Under the pieces are notes generated by a model, which saw nothing but the letters and a program-made list of their open reading frames with translations, made no database searches and was not told the origin of the DNA. Shown here piece by piece: positions 1 through 6,304 of a stretch of DNA of 8,080 bases; position 1 is the first letter of the stretch; each line of letters begins with the position of its first letter. Made by a program: the position numbers and the translations under genes. The stretch spans positions 1-8,080 of the forward strand of contig JAOUMF010000067.1 of NCBI GenBank assembly GCA_029881615.1. Reading direction: 5' to 3'. This stretch comes from Alphaproteobacteria bacterium. Its GTDB lineage: Bacteria; Pseudomonadota; Alphaproteobacteria; UBA8366; JADFVY01.

Positions 1-1
1 C

Positions 2-415
2 CATGCCGTGCCCGGCGAGGATCTGGACGAGGATTTCAACAATCTGCGTACCAGGGAGAATGATTACATGCAGGATCGCGCCGCCATGAAGGACGGCAAT
101 TTCACCGGTATCAAGGGCATCCCGAATCAGGATGTCGCCATGTGGGTGTCGATGGGCGCGATTACCGATCGCACGAAAGAGGTGCTGGGCGCCAGCGATC
201 TGGCGATCGTGGAAATGCGCCGCCTGATGGTCGAGGCCGCGGGCCGAATGCGCGACGAAAACATCGCGCTGGGCGTAACCCTGCCCCATGTGCCCCATGC
301 CGGCATATCATCGTGGCAGGGGATCGTACCCAAAACCACCGACTGGCGCATGCTGGGGGTATCGGAAGAGGAAATCAAGGTGACGGCGGGCGAGGCCGGT
401 AAGGCAGCGTCGTAA
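2..415 (+). CDS. Rieske aromatic ring-hydroxylating oxygenase, alpha subunit (C-terminal fragment)
   Basis: Only the last ~137 residues are in the window; the frame is open from base 2 and stops at TAA 413-415. The fragment has the C-terminal signature of phthalate 4,5-dioxygenase-like oxygenase subunits: RTRENDYMQDR, then FTGIKGIPNQD, then SMGAITDRTKEVLGASD and a helix with MRRLM. By family knowledge these enzymes use an N-terminal Rieske [2Fe-2S] centre and a C-terminal mononuclear iron to oxygenate aromatic or related rings, with electrons from a separate reductase. The Asp of IPNQD lies where I expect the carboxylate iron ligand (inferred, not aligned). The Rieske motif and the His ligands lie upstream of the window. 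The position where many relatives have Glu in ESMG is Val here (MWVSMG). The gene ends one base from the convergent MarR stop. Substrate cannot be told; the neighbouring decarboxylase-like gene and TRAP transporter favour an aromatic or related carboxylate. Confidence 0.88.
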   Translation, partial: HAVPGEDLDEDFNNLRTRENDYMQDRAAMKDGNFTGIKGIPNQDVAMWVSMGAITDRTKEVLGASDLAIVEMRRLMVEAAGRMRDENIALGVTLPHVPHAGISSWQGIVPKTTDWRMLGVSEEEIKVTAGEAGKAAS

Positions 416-416
416 T

Positions 417-1010
417 CTACCCCCGCTTCACCGGATCCTTTGGTTCCGCCGGGGCGCATATGCGCCCGAGATCGCGCGTCGACGTGATGCGCAGTCCGTC
501 TTCCAGTGCTTGCGCCTCGTCGATCGCCAGATTGGCGATCATCGTCAGCAGGGTGCGCCGCGTGGTTTCCACATCGGTTTCCGGAATTCCGTTGGCGGAG
601 ATGCGGTTTACCTCCTCGGCCAGCGGCACCAGCTTGTCCTTCAGGGCGCGGCCTGCCGAGGTAAGGTGTATATGCATCTTCTTGCGATTGCCTTCCTGGC
701 GTTGCCGCGTCACATAGCCCAGCGTTTCCATTTTCAGCACCGCTGCGTGGGTCGTGGGCTCCATCAGGCCCGCCCGTATGCTCAACTCGCGTTGGGAAAT
801 TCCATCGCCCTCCCAAAGGATGCGCAGGAAGACCCAGTGGCCGAAGGATATGGAATGTTCCGACAGCCGCAGTTGCAGTGCCCGCGTCAGGCCGCGCGCC
901 GCGTCGCGTACCAGATGCGCCAGCCTGTCGTCCGGCACGGCTTCGCGCCAATGGAGGAGAATGGCCTCGGTGGTCGGGTCCGGCTTGCCGCGTTTGGGGT
1001 GATCGTTCAA
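417..1010 (-). CDS. MarR family transcriptional regulator
   Basis: A 197-residue MarR-type DNA-binding protein. A helical dimerisation segment (about residues 27-60) leads into the winged helix: ISQRELSIRAGLMEPTTHAAVLKMETLGYV (about 71-100) is the helix-turn-helix, and RQRQEGNRKKMHIHLTSAG (102-119) is the wing with its basic tip. The C-terminal helices complete the dimer interface. MarR proteins are usually dimeric repressors released by small, often phenolic, ligands. I chose TTG at 1010: GGAAGG lies 9 bases upstream, inside the end of the aldolase gene, while the in-frame GTG at 1040 has a weak site and would overlap that gene. With TTG the two genes are 5 bases apart and probably translationally coupled. 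Likely target (inferred): the palindrome at 1914-1927 in front of its own operon. The ~25 residues before the first helix and a Pro/Lys-rich tail make it longer than the usual ~150 residues. Confidence 0.9.
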   Translation of the reverse strand: MNDHPKRGKPDPTTEAILLHWREAVPDDRLAHLVRDAARGLTRALQLRLSEHSISFGHWVFLRILWEGDGISQRELSIRAGLMEPTTHAAVLKMETLGYVTRQRQEGNRKKMHIHLTSAGRALKDKLVPLAEEVNRISANGIPETDVETTRRTLLTMIANLAIDEAQALEDGLRITSTRDLGRICAPAEPKDPVKRG

Positions 1011-1015
1011 GGGTC

Positions 1016-1789
1016 TCAGCCTTCCGCTTCGCTTTTCCACAGATTCCAGGCACGGTCGGCCTGGCCGCCAACACTTTCCCAGGTCGTTCTGGCCTCTCCC
1101 TCGGTCAGGTATATCACAGGTCCCAGTCCCATGGCTTTCATCTGTAGTTCCGCGTTCATCTGGGTATAGACGGCCTGGAAAACAGTCAGCCGCAGGCTGC
1201 TTGCGGCGATTGTCGCGCCATGGCCGCGCATCAAGACCACGCTGCCGTCGCCGATCGACCGGGCCAGCGCCTTGCCGAGTTCGTTATTGCGGATCAGCAG
1301 ATCGCTGTCCTCGCCTGCCGTTTCGCGGATTTCGAACACCGGCGCACCTTCTCCCAGAAAGCCGCTCATATGCCAGAGAGGCCGCAGCGGCTGCGTCGGC
1401 ACGACGGCAAAGGGCACAACTTCCGGCGCATGGCTATGCACCACGGCCATCACGTCCGGCCGAGCCCGATAGATCTCGCCATGGATGAAACGCTCCAGAT
1501 AGACCGGGCGTCCGGCGGCGTTTACCGGGGCGCCATCCAGGTCGAATTCAACAATATCGTCCGCCGTTACCTGTCCGGGGGCGAGGTTACGCGCCAACAG
1601 GAAGCGTTCCGGATCCTTGTCGTGGCGGATGCTGACATGGCCGAAGGCATCGACTACCCGATGGCGGTAAAGAATGTGGTTGGCCGTGACCAGATCGGCC
1701 AGCAGGGCCTTGTCCACCGGCGGGGCCGGTTCACCTTTGTCTGCCACTGGCACGGACATTTTTGCCGCTGCGTCGTTCTTGCCACACAT
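1016..1789 (-). CDS. Class II aldolase/adducin family protein, probable decarboxylase or aldolase
   Basis: A 257-residue, probably cytosolic metal-dependent enzyme of the FucA/AraD fold (COG0235). Visible parts: GHVSIR (50-55) in the phosphate/substrate loop; Glu99 in YLERFIHGE, which matches the catalytic Glu of fuculose-1-phosphate aldolase by its 19-residue distance to the first metal His; His118 and His120 in VVHSHA; and His190 in MRGHGA as third metal ligand. The family includes sugar-phosphate aldolases, but in aromatic pathways also decarboxylases such as PhtC (3,4-dihydroxyphthalate) and CmtD (cumate pathway). Next to a Rieske oxygenase and a MarR regulator, a decarboxylase role is the better guess, but is inference. 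The start is ATG 1789 with GGAAG six bases upstream; the frame runs open to 2023, but that extension has no family character and would cross the promoter region. First gene of a leftward operon with the MarR gene. Confidence 0.88.
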   Translation of the reverse strand: MCGKNDAAAKMSVPVADKGEPAPPVDKALLADLVTANHILYRHRVVDAFGHVSIRHDKDPERFLLARNLAPGQVTADDIVEFDLDGAPVNAAGRPVYLERFIHGEIYRARPDVMAVVHSHAPEVVPFAVVPTQPLRPLWHMSGFLGEGAPVFEIRETAGEDSDLLIRNNELGKALARSIGDGSVVLMRGHGATIAASSLRLTVFQAVYTQMNAELQMKAMGLGPVIYLTEGEARTTWESVGGQADRAWNLWKSEAEG

Positions 1790-1875
1790 TTTGATCTTCC
1801 TTCCGCGCCCGTTTCTTTTTCGGGAATCTGCCATCGTCGCCAAGCAGCCAAGGCGCGTTGCAACGACAGCCGTTG

Positions 1876-1905
1876 TTGACAATTTTCCGCGCCACTGGCT
1901 AAAGT
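1876..1905 (+). promoter_or_regulatory. Predicted sigma70-like promoter for the TAXI-TRAP genes
   Basis: A perfect -35 hexamer TTGACA (1876-1881), an 18-base spacer and a -10 hexamer TAAAGT (1900-1905, 4 of 6 to TATAAT) point right toward the TAXI receptor gene. The predicted start of transcription, near 1912, falls at the left edge of the palindrome at 1914-1927. On the other strand a weaker candidate, TTGACC (1959-1954) with a 17-base spacer and CAGCAT (1936-1931), could serve the leftward aldolase-marR operon and would also start inside the palindrome. Sequence match only. Confidence 0.5.
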
Positions 1906-1913
1906 CCATATGA

Positions 1914-1927
1914 CTTAGACGTCTAAG
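1914..1927. promoter_or_regulatory. Perfect 14-bp palindrome, candidate MarR operator
   Basis: CTTAGACGTCTAAG reads the same on both strands without mismatch. It sits in the divergent region between the aldolase-marR operon and the TAXI-TRAP genes, directly downstream of the predicted rightward -10 hexamer. Size and symmetry suit a dimeric winged-helix repressor. The obvious candidate ligand is the MarR protein encoded at 417-1010. Binding here would block transcription to the right and could also block it to the left. The assignment is inference from position and symmetry. Confidence 0.6.
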
Positions 1928-1977
1928 AATATGCTGGATGTTTCCAACCGGCGGGTCAAACAATAATTCAACAAACC

Positions 1978-1996
1978 GGTTCACGCCAAGTGAACC
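1978..1996. promoter_or_regulatory. Inverted repeat in the leader of the TAXI gene
   Basis: GGTTCAC, five bases (GCCAA), then GTGAACC: a perfect 7-bp inverted repeat. It ends two bases before the ribosome binding site GGGAGG (1999-2004) of the TAXI receptor. Its left arm overlaps a second small palindrome, AACCGGTT (1974-1981). It could be a second operator, or an RNA hairpin affecting translation of the receptor. It is not an intrinsic terminator, as no T run follows. Confidence 0.45.
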
Positions 1997-2013
1997 TCGG
2001 GAGGATAGAGAAA

Positions 2014-3006
2014 ATGAATGCACGCAAAACCATTTTTGCCGGCCTGGTTCTTGGCCTGACGGCCGCCGTCTGGGCCGGTCCCGCGCGGGCGGAATATAAC
2101 CTTGTTCTCTGCGGCGCCAGCCCGGGTGGGCTCTGGTCGTTGTTGGGCGCGGGTGTCGACGGCGCGGTCAAGGCGGCTTTTCCGGGCTCGACCGTTACCT
2201 ACCAGACTTCGGGCGGCGGCTTTGCCAACGTGGCCCTGCTGGACCAGAAGAAATGCGATCTGGCAATCATTCATGATGCCGAGGCCAAGGCCGCGCTGAA
2301 CGGGTCGTCGCCTTTCAAGTCGCCGGTAAACAGCATGAAAACGGTTGCTGTGCTCTATACCTGGGCGCCGATGCAATTAATCGTCAATCGGGATTATGCA
2401 AAGAAGCACGGCATTACCACGATGGAAGACATCGCGGCCAAGAAGCTTCCGATCAATATACTTTTGAACAAGCGCGGGAACGTATCCAGCAATGTCGGCG
2501 CGTCGATGCTGACAGCGGCCGGCGCCAGCCCGGAGAATATTGAATCCTGGGGCGGCTCGGTTACTTATGCGGCCTCGAAGGAAATGGGCGAATTGATGCG
2601 CGACCGCCGCGCCGATGCGATGTTGAACTCGTTGTTCGTCAATCACCGTTCGATCCGCCAGCTGGCTTCGGCTATCGATCTGGCGCTGGTTCCGGTAACG
2701 GACGCAACAGCCAGCACGGTGGCCGGCGAATGGGCCATTGGCAAATCCACCATCCCGGCCTCGGCTTATGACTGGGCGGCGGGCGATACGCTGACGGTTA
2801 CCCTGTCGGCCCAGCTCTTCGCGCGCGAGGATGCGGACCCGAAGATGGTGTCGGATATCACCGCCGCGCTGCTGGACCATGTCGACCAGTTGCAGGGCGT
2901 GCATAAGGCGATGAAGCCGCTGGACACCAAGCTGATGGCCAGTGCCGAGGCGGTGCCCTATCACTCCAGCGCCGAGGCTGTCTACAAGGCCAAGGGCCTG
3001 CAGTAG
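2014..3006 (+). CDS. TAXI family TRAP transporter solute-binding protein
   Basis: A 330-residue periplasmic receptor of the TRAP-associated TAXI family. The N terminus is a clear Sec signal peptide: basic MNARK, a hydrophobic stretch to about residue 22, and an ARA|E cleavage site after Ala26. The mature protein opens with the family's first strand and glycine loop (YNLVLCGASPGGLWSLLGAG), followed by the SGGG segment and the DLAIIHDAEA strand (around 79-90). TAXI receptors bind small anions, often dicarboxylates or amino acids, and hand them to a fused DctQM permease, such as the one encoded 47 bases downstream; transport is driven by ion gradients rather than ATP. ATG 2014 is chosen because GGGAGG lies 9 bases upstream; the in-frame GTG at 1990 would lie inside the leader inverted repeat. 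The ligand cannot be read from the sequence. The predicted promoter and palindrome upstream suggest control by the neighbouring MarR protein. Confidence 0.92.
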   Translation: MNARKTIFAGLVLGLTAAVWAGPARAEYNLVLCGASPGGLWSLLGAGVDGAVKAAFPGSTVTYQTSGGGFANVALLDQKKCDLAIIHDAEAKAALNGSSPFKSPVNSMKTVAVLYTWAPMQLIVNRDYAKKHGITTMEDIAAKKLPINILLNKRGNVSSNVGASMLTAAGASPENIESWGGSVTYAASKEMGELMRDRRADAMLNSLFVNHRSIRQLASAIDLALVPVTDATASTVAGEWAIGKSTIPASAYDWAAGDTLTVTLSAQLFAREDADPKMVSDITAALLDHVDQLQGVHKAMKPLDTKLMASAEAVPYHSSAEAVYKAKGLQ

Positions 3007-3053
3007 GAAGCGGCGGATTCGGATAAACCCGGCGTCGGATGTGAAGGTTTAGC

Positions 3054-4949
3054 ATGTCCTTGTTTTCCCTGGCATTCGGCACCGGTGTCCGGCGCCGGCC
3101 CGGTGGCCTTTCGGGTAAAGCCATCAGGCTCTATGCCGCGGCGGTGGCGGTTTGGACCGTCTATGCCGCGGCATTTTCGCGGGCAGACGCCCTGTCGCTG
3201 ACCATTGCCTTTCTGGCGATGATGCTGGTGATGGTGTTCCTGCTGATCGGGCGGAGTATCTCGTCGGATCCGGGGCGCATTGATTGGCATGACTGGATAT
3301 TTGCCGCCGCGTCGGCCGTCGCCGGGGGCTATTTTCTGTATAATGCGAAGGCGATTGGCGAGCGCATTACCTTGCTGGACCCATTGTCCGACTGGGATAT
3401 GGGGGCTGCGGTGCTGCTGATCGGGCTGACGCTCGAGGCAATGCGCCGCACCGTAGGGGGCGGGCTGACCGCTCTGGTCACTCTGTTTATCGCCTATAAT
3501 CTATATGGTGACTTGCTGTCGGGCCCGCTGGGGCATGGCGAGATCACGCTTGGTCATTTCATCGATATCATGGCCTTCACCACCGATGGGCTGTTTGGCG
3601 TGCCCTTGCGGGTGGCAGCCACCTATGCCTTTTTGTTCGTGATGTTCGGCACCGCGCTGGCCAAGACCGGCGGCGGCGACTTCTTCTTCGATCTGGCGGC
3701 GTCGGTCAGCGGGCGGTCGACCGGTGGGCCGGCCAAGATCGCGGTTATTTCGTCGGCGCTATACGGCACCATTTCCGGTAGTCCGACTTCCGATGTGGTG
3801 ACCACGGGCGCCGTTACCATCCCGATGATGAAGAAGATGGGGTACCGCTCGTCATTTGCCGGCGCGGTAGAGGTTGCGGCATCGACCGGCGGCAGCCTGC
3901 TGCCCCCGGTGATGGGCGCGGCGGCCTTCATCATGTCGGAATATACCGGCATTCCCTATATCGACATCGCCTTCGCGGCACTTATTCCGGCGTTGCTCTA
4001 TTACCTGCCGATCTATCTGCAGGTGCATCTGCGGGCCGCCAAGATCGGGTTGCGAGGTATGGACACGGCCAGCATCAAGCCGGTCGGCGTTACGTTGCGG
4101 GATGGCGGGCTGTTCCTGGTGCCGCTGGCGGTTATCACCTGGGTCCTGGTCGACGGATATACCCCGACCTATGCCGCCGTCTATGGCACGGCCGCCGTGG
4201 TCGTGGTGTCGATGTTCAAAAGCTCGACCCGGCTGACGCCTGGGGCTGTGTTCGACATTCTGGCCGAGACCAGCCTGCGCATGGTCGCTGTCACCGGCGC
4301 CTGCGCGGCCGCCGGGCTGGTTATCGGCGGCATCACCATGACCGGACTGGCCTCCAAATTCAGCAATCTCGTGTTTTTGCTGTCGGGTGCGAACATGTTC
4401 CTTTCGTTGGTGCTGGCGGCCGGGTTGACCATCTTGCTGGGACTCGGCATGCCGACACCCAGCGCTTATATTCTGGCCGCGGTGCTGGTCGCGCCAGTGA
4501 TGGCGAATCTCGGCATAGATCCGATGGCCGGCCATATGTTCTTGCTGTATTTCGCGGTGATGTCGGCCCTTACCCCGCCGGTCGCGGTGGCGGCCTATGC
4601 GGCCAGCGCGATCTCGGGGGATAACCCGCTTGCCATCGCCGCCATGGCCGTGCGCATTGCGCTGGCCGCCTTCCTGATTCCCTTCAGCTTTGTGTTCAAC
4701 CGCGCACTGCTGTTACAGGGAAGCGTTCTGGAAATAGCCTGGGCGACCGGGTGCGTTGCTGCGGGGCTTGTTGCTCTCGCCGTGGCCATCGAGGGGTATC
4801 TCCGCGCGCCGCTGACCGCGGTTCCACGGTTATGCTTTGCCGCGGTCGGCATGCTGCTGCTGTTCACGGATCCGCTGCTGGCCGCCATCGCCGCGGGAAT
4901 GGCGGCGATGGCAATATTTATCCAGCGAATGGCGCTCAGGGCCACCTGA
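3054..4949 (+). CDS. TRAP transporter, fused DctQM-type permease
   Basis: A 631-residue inner-membrane protein with about 16-18 hydrophobic segments, the usual size for the fused small (DctQ-like) plus large (DctM-like) permeases that accompany TAXI receptors. Hallmarks of the large subunit are visible twice, as expected for its inverted repeats: SGSPTSDVVTTGAVTIPMM (241-259) followed by a TGGSLLPPVMGAAAF segment, and GMPTPSAYILAA (465-476) followed by SALTPPVAVAAYAASAISGD (504-523). The first ~165 residues hold the DctQ-like helices. It should take substrate from the TAXI receptor and carry it inward with Na+ or H+ symport. ATG 3054 has GAAGG six bases upstream. It forms a two-gene operon with the receptor. 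Its last 14 bases overlap the end of the convergent radical SAM gene, so no terminator can lie between them. Confidence 0.95.
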   Translation: MSLFSLAFGTGVRRRPGGLSGKAIRLYAAAVAVWTVYAAAFSRADALSLTIAFLAMMLVMVFLLIGRSISSDPGRIDWHDWIFAAASAVAGGYFLYNAKAIGERITLLDPLSDWDMGAAVLLIGLTLEAMRRTVGGGLTALVTLFIAYNLYGDLLSGPLGHGEITLGHFIDIMAFTTDGLFGVPLRVAATYAFLFVMFGTALAKTGGGDFFFDLAASVSGRSTGGPAKIAVISSALYGTISGSPTSDVVTTGAVTIPMMKKMGYRSSFAGAVEVAASTGGSLLPPVMGAAAFIMSEYTGIPYIDIAFAALIPALLYYLPIYLQVHLRAAKIGLRGMDTASIKPVGVTLRDGGLFLVPLAVITWVLVDGYTPTYAAVYGTAAVVVVSMFKSSTRLTPGAVFDILAETSLRMVAVTGACAAAGLVIGGITMTGLASKFSNLVFLLSGANMFLSLVLAAGLTILLGLGMPTPSAYILAAVLVAPVMANLGIDPMAGHMFLLYFAVMSALTPPVAVAAYAASAISGDNPLAIAAMAVRIALAAFLIPFSFVFNRALLLQGSVLEIAWATGCVAAGLVALAVAIEGYLRAPLTAVPRLCFAAVGMLLLFTDPLLAAIAAGMAAMAIFIQRMALRAT

Positions 4950-5949
4950 TCACCCAGTGGTCGGAACAGTGCCGGTCGATCCGGTGCAGGCCGGCCGCGC
5001 GGGCGGTGGCGATCGCGGCTTCGTATTCGGCGCGGGTGATGGTCCGGTTCAGTTCTGGATGTTCGTCGGTGCGATATGCGGGGCGGTATTGATCCATGAT
5101 ATTGATATAGGTGGCGGTCGATATTTCCCGGGCGAGGAACCGCATGGCCTGTTCCGTGCCGGCGATGCCGTTGGGCAAAACCAGGTGGCGCACCATTAGC
5201 CCGTGCTCGGCGATGCCGTCACGGTTCGTCCGCAGATCGCCGACCTGGGCGTGCATCGCGCGCAGCGCCGCCTGGCTGACCTGCACGTAATCCGGCGCAT
5301 GGGAATATTTCCTCGCCAGCGCGGTATCGCCGTATTTCAGTTCGGAAATGTAGATATCGACGACTCCATCAAGCAGCTTGAGCGCTTCCAGGCTGTCATA
5401 TCCGCTGGTGTTGTAAATCAGTGGCAGGCGCAGGCCTTCATCGGCCGCAATGACCAGGGCAGCCAGGATTTGCGCCACCACATGGCTGGGGTTTACCAGA
5501 TTGATGTTGTGGCAACCCATTGCTTGCAGGCGCAACATGGTATCGGCCAGTTCCGCCGCGGTCCTTTCCCTGCCTCCGTCTTTCCAGTTGATTTCCCAAT
5601 TCTGGCAAAATACGCAGCGCATGTTGCACCAGGCGAAAAAGATCGCACCCGACCCGCGCCAACCGCGCAGGCAGTCCTCCTCGCCATGGTGCGGCCCGGC
5701 ACTGTTGACCATGGCCAACTGGCCGGTGCGGCACGCCGCGCCATCCAGCGTCTGCTTGCGATTTACATGGCAATGATGGGCGCAGAGATCGCAGTCTTCG
5801 AGATGTTTGTCGGCGATGCGGGCGCGCTTCTCCAACTCACCGGACCGGTACAGTGCCATCCACGCGGGCTCGAACCCGTCCGTCGGCGGGCGGCGGGTTG
5901 TCTTGGTAATCTGCATTCCGAAATAGAGACGCTCGCGACAAATCGGCAT
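4936..5949 (-). CDS. PflX-like radical SAM protein (COG1313 type)
   Basis: A 337-residue cytosolic radical SAM protein. The CxxxCxxC motif that binds the SAM-ligating [4Fe-4S] cluster is Cys108-Cys112-Cys115 in WCNMRCVFCQN. Ahead of it lies a second Cys set, Cys53, Cys56, Cys60 and Cys73 (CDLCAHHC, HVNRK, AACR), and the HHGEE segment. After it come NINLVNPSHV, YNTSGYDSLEALKLL, VDIYISELKY and a GLMVRHLVLPN block. Together these are typical of the PflX group, relatives of pyruvate formate-lyase activase whose substrate is not established. ATG 5949 is preferred for its GGAG seven bases upstream; the frame is open to 6009, and an internal ATG at 5916 lacks a good site. The gene is alone on its strand and converges on the TRAP permease gene with a 14-bp overlap. 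An FNR-type box about 80 bp upstream suggests expression under low oxygen, fitting an oxygen-labile cluster. No glycyl-radical enzyme is seen nearby. Confidence 0.88.
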   Translation of the reverse strand: MPICRERLYFGMQITKTTRRPPTDGFEPAWMALYRSGELEKRARIADKHLEDCDLCAHHCHVNRKQTLDGAACRTGQLAMVNSAGPHHGEEDCLRGWRGSGAIFFAWCNMRCVFCQNWEINWKDGGRERTAAELADTMLRLQAMGCHNINLVNPSHVVAQILAALVIAADEGLRLPLIYNTSGYDSLEALKLLDGVVDIYISELKYGDTALARKYSHAPDYVQVSQAALRAMHAQVGDLRTNRDGIAEHGLMVRHLVLPNGIAGTEQAMRFLAREISTATYINIMDQYRPAYRTDEHPELNRTITRAEYEAAIATARAAGLHRIDRHCSDHWVIRWP

Positions 5950-6283
5950 CGGACTTCTCCGGCACACCCAAACGGGGCGGATACTGATTGCGAGATTGAA
6001 CGATGACATAAGGCGACCGGGCGAGCATTGACTTGCGTCAACGCGATCGACGGAATTCGCAGTGATTGGGGGCAGGCGAAAGTCGCCCGCCGGTCACGCC
6101 CGGAGAGCACGGGGGATAGTTGAAATTATTGGTTTATTCTTGTGAATTCATACATCTGTGGTCGGGCCGGTCATCGGCATGCCGAGACAGCCGACGGTCT
6201 TCGACCCACACCGCGGTCCGAGCCACCGTTCGGTAGCTTGGGTTCATGTGGCAAAAGACGGGATACTCCCCATATCAAGCAGA
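5950..6283. other. Non-coding region between the radical SAM gene and the mucR-like gene
   Basis: About 330 bases with no convincing protein gene. Besides the FNR-type box, the part at 6120-6155 is AT-rich and contains TTGAAA (6120-6125), a possible rightward -35. The part at 6161-6240 is rich in dyads: GTCGG (6161-6165) can pair with CCGAC (6191-6195) around the 12-bp palindrome TCGGCATGCCGA (6174-6185), followed by a small hairpin GGTC-TTC-GACC (6196-6206). Such density is compatible with a structured transcript or 3' leader, but no known RNA family is recognised. Confidence 0.5.
6028..6041. promoter_or_regulatory. FNR/FixK-type anaerobox upstream of the radical SAM gene
   Basis: TTGACTTGCGTCAA is a perfect 5-4-5 dyad, TTGAC-N4-GTCAA. 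It matches the alphaproteobacterial FNR/FixK pattern TTGAY-N4-RTCAA. Its centre is about 85 bp before the ATG at 5949. For a class II activator site at -41.5, transcription would start near 5993, leaving a short leader. The -10 region expected there is poor (CATCGT, 3 of 6), which is common for activated promoters. The regulator itself is not in the window. Confidence 0.6.
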
Positions 6284-6304
6284 TCAGGCTGCTTGCTTAT
6301 CTTT
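6276..6304 (+). terminator. Weak terminator-like hairpin at the 3' end of the mucR-like gene
   Basis: CAAGCAG (6276-6282), a six-base loop and CTGCTTG (6289-6295) form a perfect 7-bp stem, followed on the + strand by CTTATCTTT. The T-rich side is on the + strand, so as a terminator it would end rightward transcripts, opposite to the mucR-like gene whose stop codon lies in the loop. The stem is short and the T run interrupted, so this is a weak call. Confidence 0.25.

Noticed and set aside
127..1074. Long minus-strand open frame (315 codons) across the Rieske end and the MarR gene
   Set aside because: It is the antisense shadow of two well-supported genes in other frames, and its translation is low-complexity Arg/Gly/Ala-rich without family features.
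1216..1231. Near-palindrome around GCGCCATGGCCGCGC as another array copy
   Set aside because: It is inside the aldolase coding sequence, encoding the MRGHGA region, has an extra base and is explained by codon use.
1790..2023. N-terminal extension of the aldolase to 2023
   Set aside because: The added 78 residues have no aldolase character, would cross the promoter and palindrome region, and ATG 1789 has a strong ribosome binding site.
3852..4535. Minus-strand open frame of 227 codons inside the TRAP permease gene
   Set aside because: The His/Gln/Arg-rich translation is what GC-rich membrane-protein genes give on the opposite strand; the permease on the + strand has clear family motifs throughout.
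6075..6087. Hairpin GGCGA-AAG-TCGCC as a terminator
   Set aside because: The stem is five base pairs, no T run follows on either strand, and it lies upstream of the radical SAM gene rather than at a gene end.
6161..6240. tRNA-like or riboswitch-like structure
   Set aside because: Several dyads are present, but no T-loop motif, cloverleaf or known riboswitch core can be made from them.
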